Positions 30,939 to 40,067 of a stretch of 64,000 nucleotides of DNA are shown piece after piece. Position 1 is the first letter of the stretch, and each line of letters begins with the position of its first letter. The position numbers and the translations under genes are program-made. The stretch covers positions 1-64,000 of the forward strand of contig NZ_CP102197.1 in NCBI RefSeq assembly GCF_024584435.1. The letters are read 5' to 3'. The stretch is from Schaalia odontolytica (GTDB taxonomy: Bacteria; Actinomycetota; Actinomycetes; Actinomycetales; Actinomycetaceae). The notes under the pieces are model-generated. The model did no database searches. It worked only from the letters and a program-made list of their open reading frames with translations, and was not told where the DNA came from.

Positions 30939-32231
30939 GTGAGCAGACCAGAGAACTACACCCATCCTGGGTGGACGCCGCCCATCCCGGCGCCGCCTGC
31001 TCGTCCCCCTCTCGTGCGCGCCACCTCGTCTAGCCCGGACATGCCCGCGCCCTGGATGGGCGGCGTGTGCTCGGGGCTGGCCGTGCACCTGGGGGCACCC
31101 GTCCTGCTCCTGCGATTCCTCATTGCGCTGCTGTCGGTTGTCGGAGTCGGAGTCGTCGTCTACCTGTGGCTGTGGGTGACTGTCCCCGAGGACTCTCCCG
31201 AGGCCACCGGATCGGGCACGCTCAGCCCCGGCCTCGTCCGGCTGTCCGAGGAACGGGCAGCGCAGGTGTCACGCAACCGGCTGATCGCCACCGGTGTCGC
31301 GTTCCTGGTCGCCGCCGTCGTCTTCATTCTCCTCAACGCCTCTGGAACGATCGATTGGCGTGACCTGGGGGCCATCGTCTCGATCGTCGTTGGCATCGCC
31401 CTGGTGTGGAGCCAGAGCCGACAGGTGCGCAAGTGGCGGTCCATCCGTTTCATCGGCGCGGTCGTCGGCGGGATCGGCCTGCTCAGCCTCGGTGTCGTCA
31501 TGGTGGCCTCGCGTGACAACCCTCCGATCATCCTGCTCCGCGGTGGACTCATCGGTGCCGCCCTCGTCGCCGGAATCCTTTTCGCGCTGGTCCCCATGTG
31601 GCTGCGCACGACGAAGGAACTGTCCGAATCGGAGGCGCAGCGCGTGCGCGAGTCGGAGCGCGCGGACATCGCCGCCCACCTGCACGACTCCGTCCTGCAG
31701 ACCCTCACGCTCATCCGGGCTTCCGCGGAGGATCCCGCGCGGGTGCGCGCAATCGCCCTGACCGAGGAACGCGAGCTGCGCGCCTGGCTCTACACCGGTC
31801 ACGCCCAGGCCGCCGACTCCCTCGAGGCCGCTGTCACCGAGGCGGTCGTCGGCGTTGAAAGCCGCTACGGCGTACCCGTCAGCGCGGTCGTCGTCGGTGA
31901 CATGAGGCCAGGTCCCGCCGAACTCGCCCTGGTCGCGGCCCTGGCTGAGGCGTCCCAGAACGCCGTCCGACACGGTGCTCCTCCCGTCTCCGTGTACGTC
32001 GAGGTGCGGGGCCGCGTCGTCGAGGCCTTTGTCAAAGACCACGGGGAGGGCTTCGATCCCGGACTCATCGCCGACGACCGCCACGGCGTACGCGACTCGA
32101 TCGTGGGGCGCATGCGGCGCGTTGGCGGCGAAGCGTCGATTCGCTCCGGGGCGAGGGGCACAGAAATTTCCCTGAGAGTCCCCCGTTCCGATATCCTGGA
32201 GGAAACGGCGCCCAACGGGAGGACACAGTGA
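30939..32231 (+). CDS. PspC-domain sensor histidine kinase (NarL-type partner)
   Basis: GTG 30939 is preferred: GACAAT at 30927-30932 sits 6 nt upstream and there is no ribosome site, suggesting a leaderless mRNA. The 430-residue protein has an N-terminal PspC domain (MGGVCSGLAVHLGAPV, residues 40-80), three or four spans to residue 222, then a HisKA_3 dimerisation domain with phospho-His249 (AAHLHDSVLQTL) and an HATPase_c domain (ASQNAVRHG N-box, KDHGEGFDP). It probably senses cell-envelope stress and phosphorylates the response regulator encoded by the overlapping next gene. Confidence 0.88.
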   Translation: MSRPENYTHPGWTPPIPAPPARPPLVRATSSSPDMPAPWMGGVCSGLAVHLGAPVLLLRFLIALLSVVGVGVVVYLWLWVTVPEDSPEATGSGTLSPGLVRLSEERAAQVSRNRLIATGVAFLVAAVVFILLNASGTIDWRDLGAIVSIVVGIALVWSQSRQVRKWRSIRFIGAVVGGIGLLSLGVVMVASRDNPPIILLRGGLIGAALVAGILFALVPMWLRTTKELSESEAQRVRESERADIAAHLHDSVLQTLTLIRASAEDPARVRAIALTEERELRAWLYTGHAQAADSLEAAVTEAVVGVESRYGVPVSAVVVGDMRPGPAELALVAALAEASQNAVRHGAPPVSVYVEVRGRVVEAFVKDHGEGFDPGLIADDRHGVRDSIVGRMRRVGGEASIRSGARGTEISLRVPRSDILEETAPNGRTQ

Positions 32232-32878
32232 CTATCCGGATTCTTGTCATCGACGATCACCCCATGGTTCGCGCGGGGGTGCGAGCCGAACTGGAAAACT
32301 CCGGGGCAGACCTGGAGGTCGTCGGCGACGCCTCCGACGTTGAAGGCGCCGTCGCCGCGTGTCGCGCCCTGCGCCCCGACGTCGCCCTCCTGGACGTGCA
32401 CCTGCCCGGCGGCAACGGCGGAGGCGGAGCGGAGGTGGCGAGCTCGTGCCGGGACGTCGAGGGGCTCAACTTCCTGGCCCTGTCCGTCTCGGACTCGGCG
32501 GAGGACGTGGTCCAGGTCATCCGTGCCGGAGCCCGCGGCTATGTCACCAAGTCGATCTCGACGCCGGATCTCGTGGAGGCCATCGGACGCGTCGCCGCGG
32601 GCGACGCCGCCTTCAGCCCCCGCCTGGCGGGCTTCGTCCTCGACGCTTTCGGCACGGGCGAGGTCTCCGCGGCGGACACGGAGCTGGATCTCCTGTCGGC
32701 CCGCGAGCAGGAGGTCATGCGGCTCATCGCGCGCGGATACACCTACAAGGAGGTCGCTCACGACCTGTTCATCTCGATCAAGACGGTCGAGACCCACGTG
32801 AGCGCCGTTCTGCGCAAGCTCCAGCTGTCCAACCGCAACGAGTTGACCCGCTGGGCCATGCAGCGTCACATTGTGTGA
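32228..32878 (+). CDS. LuxR/NarL-family response regulator
   Basis: GTG 32228 overlaps the kinase stop (GTGA). The 216-residue regulator has a receiver domain with Asp9/Asp10, phospho-acceptor Asp56 (ALLDVHLP) and Lys108 (YVTKS), and a C-terminal LuxR helix-turn-helix (SAREQEVMRLIARGYTYKEV, SIKTVETHVSAVLRKL). It is the cognate partner of the PspC-type kinase. Targets are not shown, but the divergent PspC gene is the first candidate. Confidence 0.93.
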   Translation: MTIRILVIDDHPMVRAGVRAELENSGADLEVVGDASDVEGAVAACRALRPDVALLDVHLPGGNGGGGAEVASSCRDVEGLNFLALSVSDSAEDVVQVIRAGARGYVTKSISTPDLVEAIGRVAAGDAAFSPRLAGFVLDAFGTGEVSAADTELDLLSAREQEVMRLIARGYTYKEVAHDLFISIKTVETHVSAVLRKLQLSNRNELTRWAMQRHIV

Positions 32879-33009
32879 GGTCGGACCTGCTCGGCGTGCC
32901 CGCCAGGGGCGGGGGGCGGCCAGTGTGCCTACAATGGAACCCCGAGAGCGCGTAAGCGCCCGACCACCCGGCGGGTGGCCCCCTATGATGCCGCGAACTC
33001 GGAGGATGC

Positions 33010-34500
33010 ATGCACAGCATCGGTTTTGATAGTGATCGTTACGTCGAGATGCAGTCTCGCCATATCGCCAAGCGGCGCAGTGAGTTCGGCGGGAAGCTCT
33101 ACCTGGAGTTCGGCGGCAAGCTGATTGACGACATGCACGCCTCGCGCGTCCTGCCCGGTTTCACCCCCGACAACAAGGTGCGCATGCTGCGCGAGCTGGC
33201 CGACGAGGTCGAGATCATCGTCGCCGTCAACGCCAAGGATTTTGCCCGGCGCAAGGTGCGTGCCGACGTGGGCACCACCTACGACGACGAGGTCCTGCGT
33301 CAGATTGACGAGTTCCGGGAGCGCGGCCTGTACGTCGGCTCCGTCGTCATCACTCAGTGGACAGACGACAACAAGGCGGCCGCCGAGGTCAAGGAGCGCT
33401 TCGAGAAGCTCGGCATCCGCGTCTACCGTCACTTCCCGATCCCCGGATACCCCTCGGACGTGGAACGCATCGTCTCCGACGCGGGCTACGGCGCGAACGA
33501 GTACGTTCAGACCAGCCGCAACCTCGTGGTCGTCACGGCCCCCGGCCCGGGGTCGGGCAAGATGGCGACCTGCCTGTCACAGCTCTATCACGACCACAAG
33601 CGCGGCATCGAGTCCGGATACGCGAAGTGGGAGACGTTCCCGATCTGGAACATCGGGTTGGACCACCCGGTGAACATCGCCTACGAGGCGGCCACGGCGG
33701 ACCTGGACGACGTCAACATGATCGATCCCTTCCACCTTGAGGCCTACGGGGTGAAGACGGTCAACTACAACCGCGATGTCGAGATCTTCCCCGTGCTGAG
33801 CCGCCTGTTCGAGAAGATCCTGGGTGCCTCCCCCTACAAGAGTCCCACCGACATGGGCGTGAACATGGCGGGCCACTGCATCGTTGACGACGAGGCATGC
33901 AAGGAGGCCTCGCGTCAGGAGATCATCCGCCGCTACTACAAGGCGCTCGTGACGGAGAAGAAGGAGATGAGCGAGCCTATTCAGTCGGGTCGCATCTCCC
34001 TCCTCATGGCCAAGGTCGGCGTGGGGCGCATGGACCGCCCGGTCGTGCTCCCCGCCATGGAGCTGGCCGAGGCCACGGGAGAGCCCGCCGCAGCCATTGA
34101 GCTGCCCGATGGCCAGATCGTCACGGGCAAGACCTCCGCGCTGCTGGGGTGCTCCTCCGCGATGCTTCTCAACGCTTTGAAGAAGCTCGCGGGGCTTGCG
34201 GACGAGGTCCAGCTCCTCGCGCCCGAGTCGATTGAGCCGATCCAGCGCCTCAAGACCCACGACCTGGGTTCTCGCAACCCGCGCCTGCACACAGACGAGG
34301 TCCTTATCGCCCTGGCGGTGAGCGCCAACGGTGACGACAACGCGCGCCGGGCGCTCGACCAGCTGGGCGCCCTGCGCGGCTGCGACGTGCACGAGTCCGT
34401 CATCCTCGGCCCCGTTGACGAGGGCATCTTCCGCTCCCTGGGCATCCAGGTGACGACGGAGCCGGTGTACGCGACCAAGTCGCTGTACCGCAAGAAGTAG
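33010..34500 (+). CDS. DUF1846 (UPF0371) family protein
   Basis: The 496-residue protein matches the DUF1846 family throughout: [16 protein letters not shown] start, [45 protein letters not shown] (a P-loop-like GPGSGK segment), [12 protein letters not shown] and [11 protein letters not shown]. Structures of the family exist but no activity is established as far as I know; the GPGSGK loop suggests nucleotide binding. ATG 33010 has GGAGG 5 nt upstream, and the promoter region holds TACAAT (32930) and TATGAT (near 32984) boxes with a CCACCCG/CGGGTGG hairpin between. Monocistronic. Confidence 0.9.
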   Translation: MHSIGFDSDRYVEMQSRHIAKRRSEFGGKLYLEFGGKLIDDMHASRVLPGFTPDNKVRMLRELADEVEIIVAVNAKDFARRKVRADVGTTYDDEVLRQIDEFRERGLYVGSVVITQWTDDNKAAAEVKERFEKLGIRVYRHFPIPGYPSDVERIVSDAGYGANEYVQTSRNLVVVTAPGPGSGKMATCLSQLYHDHKRGIESGYAKWETFPIWNIGLDHPVNIAYEAATADLDDVNMIDPFHLEAYGVKTVNYNRDVEIFPVLSRLFEKILGASPYKSPTDMGVNMAGHCIVDDEACKEASRQEIIRRYYKALVTEKKEMSEPIQSGRISLLMAKVGVGRMDRPVVLPAMELAEATGEPAAAIELPDGQIVTGKTSALLGCSSAMLLNALKKLAGLADEVQLLAPESIEPIQRLKTHDLGSRNPRLHTDEVLIALAVSANGDDNARRALDQLGALRGCDVHESVILGPVDEGIFRSLGIQVTTEPVYATKSLYRKK

Positions 34501-34511
34501 CTCCCTGCACC

Positions 34512-34556
34512 AGGCCGGGGCTGACCGCTCTCTCACGCGCAGGCCAGCCCCGGCCT
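34512..34556 (+). terminator. Terminator after the DUF1846 gene
   Basis: Arms AGGCCGGGGCTG (34512-34523) and CAGCCCCGGCCT (34545-34556) pair over 12 bp, then CGTCGTTTCC follows. Another member of the shared terminator word family. Confidence 0.75.
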
Positions 34557-34657
34557 CGTCGTTTCCGGCTTCGGCCCCTGAGGCGGCGTCGGCGCGTGGC
34601 TGGCGCCACCGGGGTGGGGCGCGCAGGCGCGGGTGGGGCGGTTTAGGCTTGGATGCG

Positions 34658-37456
34658 ATGAGTGACGCGACTTCTCTACCCGACTTTGGTTACCTGATTG
34701 GCTTGGACGGAGGCCGCGACGACGATTACGTTCCGCCGCAGGCTCCCGTCTTCGACGTGGAGGACGCGCTGGGGGCCGACGTCGAAGGCGGCTGGCCCGA
34801 CATCGCCGTCCCCGGTGGCTCGTCGGGGCGCCCCTCTGCGTGGGAGCCTTCGCAGGGCGTGGACGCGAGCTGGCGGAGCGACGCCGGGCGTCCCGGCGTG
34901 GATCCGGAATCGCTCACGCGCGGCCTCAATGATCGCCAACGCGAGGCGGTCACGCACGCGGGTGCGCCGCTGCTGATCCTCGCGGGGGCGGGATCGGGGA
35001 AAACGCGCGTGCTCACCCACCGCATCGCCTACCTGCTGGCCACCGGGCGAGCGCGGGCCGGGCAAATCCTGGCGATCACATTCACGAACAAGGCGGCGGC
35101 GGAGATGCGCGAGCGGGCGGGTGCGCTCGTGGGCGGGGACGCGCGACGCATGTGGGTGTCGACATTCCACTCGGCGTGCGTGCGCCTGCTGCGCTACGAG
35201 CACGAGGCTGCGGGCCTGTCGTCCTCTTTCACGATCTACGACGCGCAGGACTCCCAGCGCCTCATCCAGATGGTCCTCAAGGCAATGGACGTGGACATCA
35301 AGCGTTTCACGCCGAAGATGGTGGCGGCGCGCATCTCGGACGCTAAGAATGAGCTGATCGGTCCCGCGCGCTACGGCGAGACCGCCGGGAAGGATCCAGT
35401 GTCGCGCATCGTCGCCGACGCCTACGTCGAGTACGACAAACGCATGCGAGCCTCCAACGCGCTGGACTTCGACGACCTGATCATGCGCACCGTCGATCTG
35501 CTGCGTGAGAACCCGCTGATCGCCGAGCACTACCACCGGCGCTTCCGCCACATCCTGGTGGACGAATACCAGGACACGAACCACGCGCAGTACGTGCTGG
35601 TGCGCACCCTGGTGGGCGACGGAAAGGACGGGGTTGCGCCCGCCGAGCTGACGGTCGTGGGCGACTCCGACCAGTCAATCTACGCCTTCCGAGGCGCCAC
35701 GATCCGCAACATCGAGGAGTTCGAGCGCGATTTTTCGGGCGCGCGCACGATCCTGCTGGAACAGAACTATCGGTCGACTCAGAACATCTTGTCGGCGGCC
35801 AACGCTGTCATCGCCCGCAACAGCGGAAGACGCGCGAAGAACCTGTGGACCGCCTCCGGCGATGGAGCGCTCATCACGCTGGACGCGGCCGACTCCGAGC
35901 ACGACGAGGCGCGTTTCGTTGTCGCTGAGATCGACCGCCTGGCGGATGCGGGCGCCGAATGGGGAGACATCGCGGTATTCTACCGCACGAACGCCCAGTC
36001 GCGCGCCCTCGAAGAGCTCCTCGTCCGTCAGGGAATCCCGTACCGCGTCGTCGGCGGCACGCGCTTCTACGAGCGCCGCGAGATCAAGGATGCGCTGGCC
36101 TACCTGCAGGTCATCTCCAACCCGGATGACACGGTCGCGGCCCGCCGCATCCTCAATGTTCCCAAGCGAGGCATCGGCGCGAAGGCCGAGGAGGCGATCG
36201 CCGAACACGCAGCCCGCTACGGCATATCCTTCGGCGCGGCGCTGCGTCACCTGTGGCAACGCGCCGGATGCCCCGCGGGGGAGGGCGAGGGGATCGATGT
36301 CGAGGCCCTTGCTCGTCCCACTTCCCCGGACGAGGACTCCGCGCGCTCCTCGGCCCCCGTCTCCTCGGATGATGCGGCGGGGGAGACCCCGGGTGCTCGC
36401 GATGGCGCGGATGAGAGCGTGGCTGCGGCCCCGGCCTCGTCATCTTCTGCCGAGGGCGCGCCCGAGACGGCCCCCGAGGTTGCGGGGATCACCCCGCGCG
36501 CGGCGAAGGCGGCGGCCGCCTTCTGGGGACTCATCGAGGCGCTGCGCGCGGCCGAGGCTCGCGGTGCCTCCCAAGCCGACATCCTCGAGGAGGTCCTCGA
36601 TCGCACGGGCTATCTGGCTCAGCTGCGCCGCAGCGAAGACCCGCAGGATGCCTCTCGCGTGGAGAACCTGGCGGAGCTGCACTCGGTTGCGGGGGCCTTC
36701 GCGGCCGAGGCCCCGGGCGCGAGCCTGGCCGACTTCCTGGAGCGCGTGGCCCTCGTGGCGGACTCGGACCAGGTGCCCGCCGAAGGGGAACGCGGCGGGC
36801 AGGTGACCCTCATGACGGTCCACACCGCCAAGGGGCTCGAGTTCCCCACCGTCTTTGTCACAGGCATGGAGGACGGCACATTCCCGCACCAGCGTAGCCT
36901 CGCGGACGAGAGCGAGTTGGAGGAGGAGCGCCGGCTGGCCTATGTGGCGATCACGCGCGCTCGCGAGCGCCTCTACCTGACCCGCGCCGCCGTTCGCAGC
37001 GCGTGGGGGACCCCGCAGGAGATGCCGCCCTCGCGTTTCATTGACGACATTCCCGCCGAGCTGCTCGACGTCAGGCGGGCCGCCACCTCGGGTGAGCGCG
37101 CACGCGCCTCCTACGGCGGTTCCTACGGCGGAGCGTACGGCGCCGCGCGTGACGGGCGCGATCCCTGGGGCGAGCGCGACTCGGGTGCCTTCGGTTCGGG
37201 GCGCGGCGGCGGGGCCGTTCAGACGGGAGGGGTTCGCAAGGTGACGCGCATGGGCGTCACGCCCACCGCCCAGGCGACGCAGGACAAGCCCGTGCTGGCG
37301 CTGAAGGTCGGGGACCGCGTCAGACACGCAACATTGGGGGCGGGGACCGTCACCGGGATCGAAGGGGAGGGGCCGCGCACGGTGGCGCGCATTCGCTTCG
37401 GCATGGCTGACAAGCGTCTTCTCGTCCGCATGGCGCCGATGGAGAAGATCTCGTAG
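34658..37456 (+). CDS. pcrA: ATP-dependent DNA helicase UvrD/PcrA
   Basis: The 932-residue SF1A helicase unwinds 3'-5' in repair and replication restart. Motifs in order: Q motif LNDRQREAV, Walker A LAGAGSGKT, TFTNKAAAEM, Walker B DEYQDTN, GDSDQSIYAFRGA, EQNYRS, then TVHTAKGLEFPTVFVTGMEDGTFPH and VAITRARERL. The C-terminus has the RNA-polymerase-binding Tudor-like fold (VGDRVRHATLGAGTV). Compared with PcrA, it has an 80-residue N-terminal extension and an acidic Ala/Ser-rich insert at about residues 545-620 inside the 2B region. TAGGCT lies 8 nt before ATG 34658, with no ribosome site. Confidence 0.95.
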   Translation: MSDATSLPDFGYLIGLDGGRDDDYVPPQAPVFDVEDALGADVEGGWPDIAVPGGSSGRPSAWEPSQGVDASWRSDAGRPGVDPESLTRGLNDRQREAVTHAGAPLLILAGAGSGKTRVLTHRIAYLLATGRARAGQILAITFTNKAAAEMRERAGALVGGDARRMWVSTFHSACVRLLRYEHEAAGLSSSFTIYDAQDSQRLIQMVLKAMDVDIKRFTPKMVAARISDAKNELIGPARYGETAGKDPVSRIVADAYVEYDKRMRASNALDFDDLIMRTVDLLRENPLIAEHYHRRFRHILVDEYQDTNHAQYVLVRTLVGDGKDGVAPAELTVVGDSDQSIYAFRGATIRNIEEFERDFSGARTILLEQNYRSTQNILSAANAVIARNSGRRAKNLWTASGDGALITLDAADSEHDEARFVVAEIDRLADAGAEWGDIAVFYRTNAQSRALEELLVRQGIPYRVVGGTRFYERREIKDALAYLQVISNPDDTVAARRILNVPKRGIGAKAEEAIAEHAARYGISFGAALRHLWQRAGCPAGEGEGIDVEALARPTSPDEDSARSSAPVSSDDAAGETPGARDGADESVAAAPASSSSAEGAPETAPEVAGITPRAAKAAAAFWGLIEALRAAEARGASQADILEEVLDRTGYLAQLRRSEDPQDASRVENLAELHSVAGAFAAEAPGASLADFLERVALVADSDQVPAEGERGGQVTLMTVHTAKGLEFPTVFVTGMEDGTFPHQRSLADESELEEERRLAYVAITRARERLYLTRAAVRSAWGTPQEMPPSRFIDDIPAELLDVRRAATSGERARASYGGSYGGAYGAARDGRDPWGERDSGAFGSGRGGGAVQTGGVRKVTRMGVTPTAQATQDKPVLALKVGDRVRHATLGAGTVTGIEGEGPRTVARIRFGMADKRLLVRMAPMEKIS

Positions 37457-37532
37457 CGGCCCGCGTGCGGCCGAAATTGTGAACGCGAACGCACGCCGGG
37501 TAGCGGACCTGCCTTGCGGCTCGCGTGCGACT

Positions 37533-37607
37533 GGGGGTTTTTCTACATGTTCGAGGCGACACGCCGGTGACACGCCACGAGAGGCGTCAAGATGTAGAAA
37601 AACCCCC
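37533..37607. repeat. 75-bp element with 16-bp perfect terminal inverted repeats
   Basis: GGGGGTTTTTCTACAT (37533-37548) and ATGTAGAAAAACCCCC (37592-37607) flank a 43-nt centre that has smaller ACGCC/GGCGT pairings. The T-run lies inside the arm, unlike the other terminators here. It sits 77 bp after pcrA. It may be a terminator/antiterminator or a MITE-like element; no target-site duplication is obvious. The rest of the 404-bp gap up to sucC holds possible -10 boxes (GATAAT near 37774, TAGAAT near 37814). Confidence 0.7.
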
Positions 37608-37860
37608 ACGGGGAGTCGTCGGGGCATGCCCCAGGTGAGCGTTGCGCGAGGTCGGCCGCCCCGCTGGTTGGTGATCGCGTCCGGAGCGGCTTTGGATAGG
37701 GCGCGAGGTCGGGTCGTCACACCTTGGCAATGCCAAGGGCGCATCGCGTGATGGTCAAGGGGCCTGAAAGCGTTGATAATATGCGGAAACGGGGGCGTCA
37801 GGGCCGGTCGCACGGTAGAATTACTGCGCTGACCACACCACGTTCAACGGAGGGAATAAG

Positions 37861-39048
37861 GTGGATCTCTACGAGTACCAGGCCAGGCAGATGTTCAAGG
37901 AACACGGCGTGCCCGTGCTGGACTACCGGCTGGCGTCGACCCCCGACGAGGCGCGCGAGGGAGCGCGTGAACTCCTGGAGGGCGGTGCAACCCTGTTGGT
38001 TGTCAAGGCACAGGTCAAGACCGGAGGACGCGGCAAGGCCGGAGGCGTGAAGCTCGCGCACACGGCCGAGGAAGCGGGCGAAAAGGCTCAGGAGATTCTC
38101 GGCCTCGACATCAAGGGGCACGTCGTCACGCGCGTCATGATTGCCTCCGGAGCGGACATTGCCGCCGAATACTACTTCTCGATCCTGCTGGACCGCTCGA
38201 ACCGTCGCCACCTGGCGATGTGTTCGCGCGAGGGAGGCATGGATATCGAAACGCTCGCGAAGGAACGGCCCGAGGCTCTGGCCCGCGTTCCCCTGGATCC
38301 GCTCGTCGGCATTGACGCCGACGTCGCGCGTCGCATCGTGGACGAAGCCGGGTTCGACCCAGCCACCGGCGACGCCATCGCCCCGGTTCTGCAGACCCTG
38401 TGGGAGGTCTACCGCGATGAGGATGCCACCCTGGTGGAGGTCAATCCCCTGGTGCTGAGTCCCGACGGCTCCGTCTGGGCGGTGGACGGCAAGGTCACCT
38501 TGGACGACAACGCTCGTTTCCGCCACCCCGATCACGCGGGGCTGGTGGACGTGGCCGCGCAGGACCCGCGTGAGGCGGCCGCGAAGGAAGCCGGGCTGAA
38601 CTACGTGCGCCTCGAAGGGGAGGTCGGGGTGATCGGCAACGGCGCAGGCCTGGTCATGTCGACGCTCGACGTGGTCGCCATGGCCGGCGAGGAGTTCGGC
38701 GGGCTCAAGCCCGCGAATTTCCTGGACATCGGGGGCGGCGCGTCGGCCGAGGTCATGGCCCGTGGCCTGGAGATCATCCTCGGAGACGACCAGGTGCGCT
38801 CCGTGTTTGTCAACGTCTTCGGTGGCATCACGGCCTGCGACCAGGTTGCCCGAGGCATCATCGGCGCGCTCGACGCACTGGGGGAGACGGCAACCAAGCC
38901 CCTCGTCGTACGCCTCGACGGCAACAGGGTGGAGGAGGGCCGCGCGATCCTCGCCGAGGCCCGTCACCCCCTCGTCCGCATGGAGGAGACCATGGACGGT
39001 GCCGCCCGGCGTGCGGCGCAGCTCGCCGCGCAGGCGCCCTCGAAGTAA
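37861..39048 (+). CDS. sucC: Succinyl-CoA synthetase beta subunit
   Basis: The 395-residue ATP-grasp subunit forms ATP (or GTP) while cleaving succinyl-CoA in the TCA cycle. It starts [19 protein letters not shown] from GTG 37861 with CGGAGGG 7 nt upstream; [25 protein letters not shown] and [12 protein letters not shown] are family hallmarks. It is 27 bp from sucD, an operon as in nearly all bacteria. Confidence 0.96.
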   Translation: MDLYEYQARQMFKEHGVPVLDYRLASTPDEAREGARELLEGGATLLVVKAQVKTGGRGKAGGVKLAHTAEEAGEKAQEILGLDIKGHVVTRVMIASGADIAAEYYFSILLDRSNRRHLAMCSREGGMDIETLAKERPEALARVPLDPLVGIDADVARRIVDEAGFDPATGDAIAPVLQTLWEVYRDEDATLVEVNPLVLSPDGSVWAVDGKVTLDDNARFRHPDHAGLVDVAAQDPREAAAKEAGLNYVRLEGEVGVIGNGAGLVMSTLDVVAMAGEEFGGLKPANFLDIGGGASAEVMARGLEIILGDDQVRSVFVNVFGGITACDQVARGIIGALDALGETATKPLVVRLDGNRVEEGRAILAEARHPLVRMEETMDGAARRAAQLAAQAPSK

Positions 39049-39075
39049 CGACCCGAGAACCGCAGGAGACACATC

Positions 39076-39996
39076 ATGACAATCTTCGTCAACTCTGACA
39101 CCCGGGTCATCGTCCAGGGGATGACCGGAGCCGAAGGCCGCAAGCACACCCAGCGCATGCTGAGCGCGGGTACCGCGGTCGTGGGCGGAACGAACCCACG
39201 CAAGGCAGGAACAACCGTCACCTTTGACGTGGTCGGATACGGTCCGGCCGCCGGTCGAGTGGCCGACGGGCAGGTCGAGGTCCCCGTCTACGGCACGGTC
39301 GCCGAGGCCCGCGAGGCAACGGGGGCGAACGCCTCCGTCATCTTTGTTCCTCCCGCCTTCGCCAAGGCGGCGGCACTGGAGGCCATCGATGTGGGCATCG
39401 AGACGATCGTGCTCATTACCGAGGGGATCCCCGTTCAGGACTCGACGATCGTCGTTGAGCATGCGCTCGCGGCGGGCGTGCGCCTGATCGGCCCGAACTG
39501 TCCCGGCATCATCTCGCCCGGGCAAGCAAACCTGGGGATTACCCCGGCCGACATCACGGGACCGGGGCGCCTGGGCCTCGTCTCCAAGTCGGGCACCCTG
39601 ACTTACCAGCTGATGTACGAGCTGCGTGACTTTGGCTTCACGACGTGCCTGGGCATCGGCGGGGACCCGGTGGTCGGTACGACCCACATCGACGCGCTGG
39701 CTGCCTTCGAAGAGGACCCCGATACGGACCTCGTCATCATGATCGGCGAGATCGGCGGCGACGCCGAAGAACGTGCCGCCGAGTGGATCAGCCAGAACAT
39801 GTCGAAGCCGGTCGTGGCCTACATCGCTGGATTCACCGCTCCCGAGGGGAAGACGATGGGGCACGCGGGAGCCATCGTGTCCGGATCCTCCGGTACCGCG
39901 TCCGCGAAGGCCGCGGCACTCGAGGCCGTGGGTGTTCGCGTGGGACGCACCCCCTCCCAGACTGCTCAGATCGCTCGCGAGCTCCTGTCGCGGTAA
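39076..39996 (+). CDS. sucD: Succinyl-CoA synthetase alpha subunit
   Basis: The 306-residue subunit binds CoA ([17 protein letters not shown] near the start) and carries the phosphohistidine in [18 protein letters not shown]. Other hallmarks are [12 protein letters not shown] and [19 protein letters not shown] 39076 follows CAGGAGAC by 7 nt. It acts with SucC and ends at a strong terminator. Confidence 0.96.
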   Translation: MTIFVNSDTRVIVQGMTGAEGRKHTQRMLSAGTAVVGGTNPRKAGTTVTFDVVGYGPAAGRVADGQVEVPVYGTVAEAREATGANASVIFVPPAFAKAAALEAIDVGIETIVLITEGIPVQDSTIVVEHALAAGVRLIGPNCPGIISPGQANLGITPADITGPGRLGLVSKSGTLTYQLMYELRDFGFTTCLGIGGDPVVGTTHIDALAAFEEDPDTDLVIMIGEIGGDAEERAAEWISQNMSKPVVAYIAGFTAPEGKTMGHAGAIVSGSSGTASAKAAALEAVGVRVGRTPSQTAQIARELLSR

Positions 39997-40008
39997 CGAC
40001 GCGACTAT

Positions 40009-40049
40009 TCGGCCCGGGGTCGGCGTGCAGCGTCGCGACCCCGGGCCGA
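40009..40049 (+). terminator. Terminator after sucCD
   Basis: Arms TCGGCCCGGGGTCG (40009-40022) and CGACCCCGGGCCGA (40036-40049) pair perfectly over 14 bp, followed by TTCTGAC. Confidence 0.85.
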
Positions 40050-40067
40050 TTCTGACACTATGGGGTA

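Noticed and set aside
37798..39864. 688-residue minus-strand open frame opposite sucCD
   Set aside because: Runs across two genes and their junction, which real genes on the other strand explain fully.
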